41,816 bases of DNA from Secundilactobacillus pentosiphilus (GTDB taxonomy: Bacteria > Bacillota > Bacilli > Lactobacillales > Lactobacillaceae), in NCBI RefSeq assembly GCF_002217985.1, contig NZ_BCMI01000022.1:1-41816 (forward strand), read 5' to 3'. Below are positions 40,212 to 41,816 of this stretch, piece by piece. A program made the position numbers and the translations under genes. The notes below the pieces were generated by a model. That model ran no database searches, was not told the origin of the DNA, and was given only the letters and a program-made list of their open reading frames with translations. Position 1 is the stretch's first letter, and the number at the start of each line of letters is the position of its first letter.

Positions 40212-41510
40212 CTAATTAGCTGGCGAGCTCTTGGGTTTATTGAACGTCGCCGCAAATGCAGTTGCCTGCTTTTCGTTAAACTCATTTTCGGACTTGGCAA
40301 TGATAACCGAAGCAAGGGAGTTACCAACCACGTTAACACCCGTTCGGCCCATATCTACCAAACGGTCAATACCCGCAATAAAGGTTAAACCTTGCATTGG
40401 TACGCCGATGGTTGAGATCGTGGCTAATAGAACAACAAATGAGGCCCCTGGCACGCCCGCCATTCCCTTTGAAGTAATCATCAAGACAACTAGCAGGGTG
40501 ATCTGCTGGCCGATGCTGAGGTGAATATGATAGGCCTGAGCGAGGAACAGTGCTGCTAACGATTGATAAATAGCTGAACCATCAAGGTTAAACGTATAAC
40601 CAGTCGGGATAACAAACGAAACGATTCCCTGACTGACACCGAACTTATCCATTTTATCGATAATTCGGGGCAGTGCCGCCTCGGAACTAGCCGTTGAGAA
40701 GGCTAAGACAAACTCGTCTTTAATGACCTTAAGCAACGTAAAAAGTCTTAGTCCAAATAGGCGACTTACCGACCCCATTACAAAGAGAATAAAAACAATC
40801 ATCGTCGCGTACGCTAAGAAAACGAAGTATCCTAAAGGCGCTAACGCTGACAAGCCCATTTGCGCAACGGTAACCCCTATCAGGGCACAAACACCAATTG
40901 GTGCAGCGTGCATCACCCAGTTGGTCACCTTAAACATGACTTCGGAAACGGCAGTCAGAAAATCAATAATAATTTTACCCTGTTTCCCGATTGATGCAGT
41001 ACCAAGACCAAAGAAGACACTAAAGAAGATCACGGGCATCATGTCACCGGTACTAAGTGAGTGGAAGAAGTTAGTCGGTATGATTCCCACCAATGTCGCC
41101 CAGATACCACTGTGTGCTTTAGCGGTTTTAGCAGTTGCAACATACTGACTGATATCTTGAGACTGCAACTGATGAATATTAATAAAGTCACCCGGGTGAA
41201 AGACATTGCCGACTATTAAACCAAGGACAATGGCAATCGTCGTCATCACTTCAAAATAAATGATGGTTTTACCGCCGATCCGGCCAAGTTTTTTGATGTC
41301 CCCCATATTGGCGATCCCAACTGTTAAACACGAAACCACAATTGGTAAGACGATCATTTGAATCAAATTAATAAACATGTTCCCAATGTTCTGCATTGCT
41401 GTAATCGCCGTCTTATTTTGGTAAAAAATAACGCCCAAAATAATTCCCAGTACTAGCCCAATCATAATCTGCCAGCCCAGACTTAAACGATAACCTCGAT
41501 AATGCTTCAT
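40212..41510 (-). CDS. Dicarboxylate/amino acid:cation symporter (DAACS family)
   Basis: A 432-aa membrane transporter of the GltP/GltPh fold, importing glutamate, aspartate or a dicarboxylate with Na+ or H+. Motifs: the serine-rich reentrant loop FSTASSEAALPRII (HP1), the NMDG-type motif as TFNLDGSAIYQSL (TM7), SKGMAGVPGASFVVL (HP2), and the substrate-site GIDRLVDMGRTGVNVVGNSLA (TM8, Asp and Arg/Thr/Asn residues). The Arg in DMGRTGVN suits an acidic substrate. Length is normal. The longest frame begins with a TTG in the RBS region; GAGGGG fits the ATG at 41510 (spacing seven). It lies just past the rRNA operon's terminator. Glutamate versus C4-dicarboxylate specificity is not settled. Confidence 0.92.
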   Translation of the reverse strand: MKHYRGYRLSLGWQIMIGLVLGIILGVIFYQNKTAITAMQNIGNMFINLIQMIVLPIVVSCLTVGIANMGDIKKLGRIGGKTIIYFEVMTTIAIVLGLIVGNVFHPGDFINIHQLQSQDISQYVATAKTAKAHSGIWATLVGIIPTNFFHSLSTGDMMPVIFFSVFFGLGTASIGKQGKIIIDFLTAVSEVMFKVTNWVMHAAPIGVCALIGVTVAQMGLSALAPLGYFVFLAYATMIVFILFVMGSVSRLFGLRLFTLLKVIKDEFVLAFSTASSEAALPRIIDKMDKFGVSQGIVSFVIPTGYTFNLDGSAIYQSLAALFLAQAYHIHLSIGQQITLLVVLMITSKGMAGVPGASFVVLLATISTIGVPMQGLTFIAGIDRLVDMGRTGVNVVGNSLASVIIAKSENEFNEKQATAFAATFNKPKSSPAN

Positions 41511-41708
41511 CTTTGAGCCCCTCAATCTAAATAATTATTGCACTTCCTTATTATTCTATCATAATCTCAGAAAACTTGAGTGTCTCATTTTTGAGTTCAT
41601 TACTGACACTTTCCGTGAACGTTGATTTAGTAAGGTTTACGAGTAAACTTTTATTTTAAAATTTTTTATTCGCCAATCATTCGTGCCATCATTAACTTAC
41701 TGTATATC

Positions 41709-41741
41709 AAAAGAGCAGTTACCGATTTCTCGATAACTGCT
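41709..41741 (-). terminator. rRNA operon terminator
   Basis: On the minus strand AGCAGTTA and TAACTGCT form the base of a stem with an inner CGA/TCG, followed by CTTTTGATA. It lies immediately after the 5S rRNA 3' end. No clear gltP-type promoter could be fixed in 41511-41708. Confidence 0.85.
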
Positions 41742-41747
41742 TTGCTT

Positions 41748-41816
41748 GCGTGGCAACGTCCTACCCTCGCAGGGGGCGATCCCCCAACTACTCTTGGCGT
41801 GCTGAAGCTTAACTAC
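41748..41816 (-). rRNA. rrf: 5S ribosomal RNA, 3' part (cut by window edge)
   Basis: The minus strand reads AGCTTCAGCACGCCAAGAGT, then GTTGGGGGATCGCCCCCTGC and GGGTAGGACGTTGCCACGC, which is the 3' half of bacterial 5S rRNA. The gene continues past the right edge; 16S and 23S should lie beyond. Confidence 0.95.

Noticed and set aside
1-41816. CRISPR array, prophage, tRNA genes or replication origin
   Set aside because: No regularly spaced repeats, no phage structural or integrase genes, no tRNA cloverleaf and no DnaA-box cluster were noticed on reading.

Overview
The window reads as chromosomal DNA of a low-to-medium G+C lactic acid bacterium of the family Lactobacillaceae, most likely a heterofermentative one. 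The evidence is the AdhE alcohol dehydrogenase, a DhaT-type 1,3-propanediol dehydrogenase, the zwf-gnd pair that opens the phosphoketolase route, a folate cluster in the folB-folK-folE-folC-xtp3-folP order known from Lactobacillus plantarum, and Gram-positive signals (CIRCE, cre-like boxes, M-box). A Furfurilactobacillus-like species is a guess from gene content, not shown. There is no phage, plasmid, CRISPR or intact IS element. Ribosome-binding-site spacing moves many starts inward from the longest open frame, often to TTG or GTG.

Layout. 1-12 kb: adhE, a DUF1836 regulator with a palindrome over its promoter, a CtpE-like P-type ATPase, an aldo/keto reductase, hsp20 under CIRCE plus a CtsR-like repeat, rbsD-fucP sugar uptake, dhaT, and an acidic hypothetical protein. 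Several of these units carry cre-like sites, and adhE has a Rex-like site, so this part is largely carbon- and redox-regulated. 12-22 kb: an FMN/FAD fumarate-reductase-like flavoprotein with an altered active site, a CorC/HlyC membrane protein, tetR-menA, nrdI-nfrA, an MDR oxidoreductase with an MFS transporter, and a secreted lysine-rich protein. Two 95% identical ~204-nt structured elements lie just behind two minus-strand genes.

22-32 kb (minus strand): the most coherent block. The folate operon (folB to folP) runs into the aromatic operon (chorismate mutase, aroC, aroA, tyrA, aroK, small ORF) with only the aromatic promoter and leader between them. That leader encodes a 20-residue peptide ending in a Tyr-Trp-Tyr-Gly-Tyr-Tyr-Phe run, followed by three hairpins whose arms can re-pair and a final T-tailed terminator: a textbook ribosome-mediated attenuator, without T-box motifs. 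This is the main discovery candidate.

32-41.8 kb: pgpA, zwf, gnd, a VanZ-like protein, an NAD(P)-binding reductase, a hypothetical protein and a threonine aldolase. Then comes a complete M-box Mg2+ riboswitch (promoter, aptamer, terminator, good RBS) followed by only a 31-codon ORF and about 0.5 kb of non-coding DNA: an orphan riboswitch. The window ends with a dicarboxylate/amino-acid:cation symporter and the 3' end of a 5S rRNA gene with its terminator, the tail of an rRNA operon running off the right edge.
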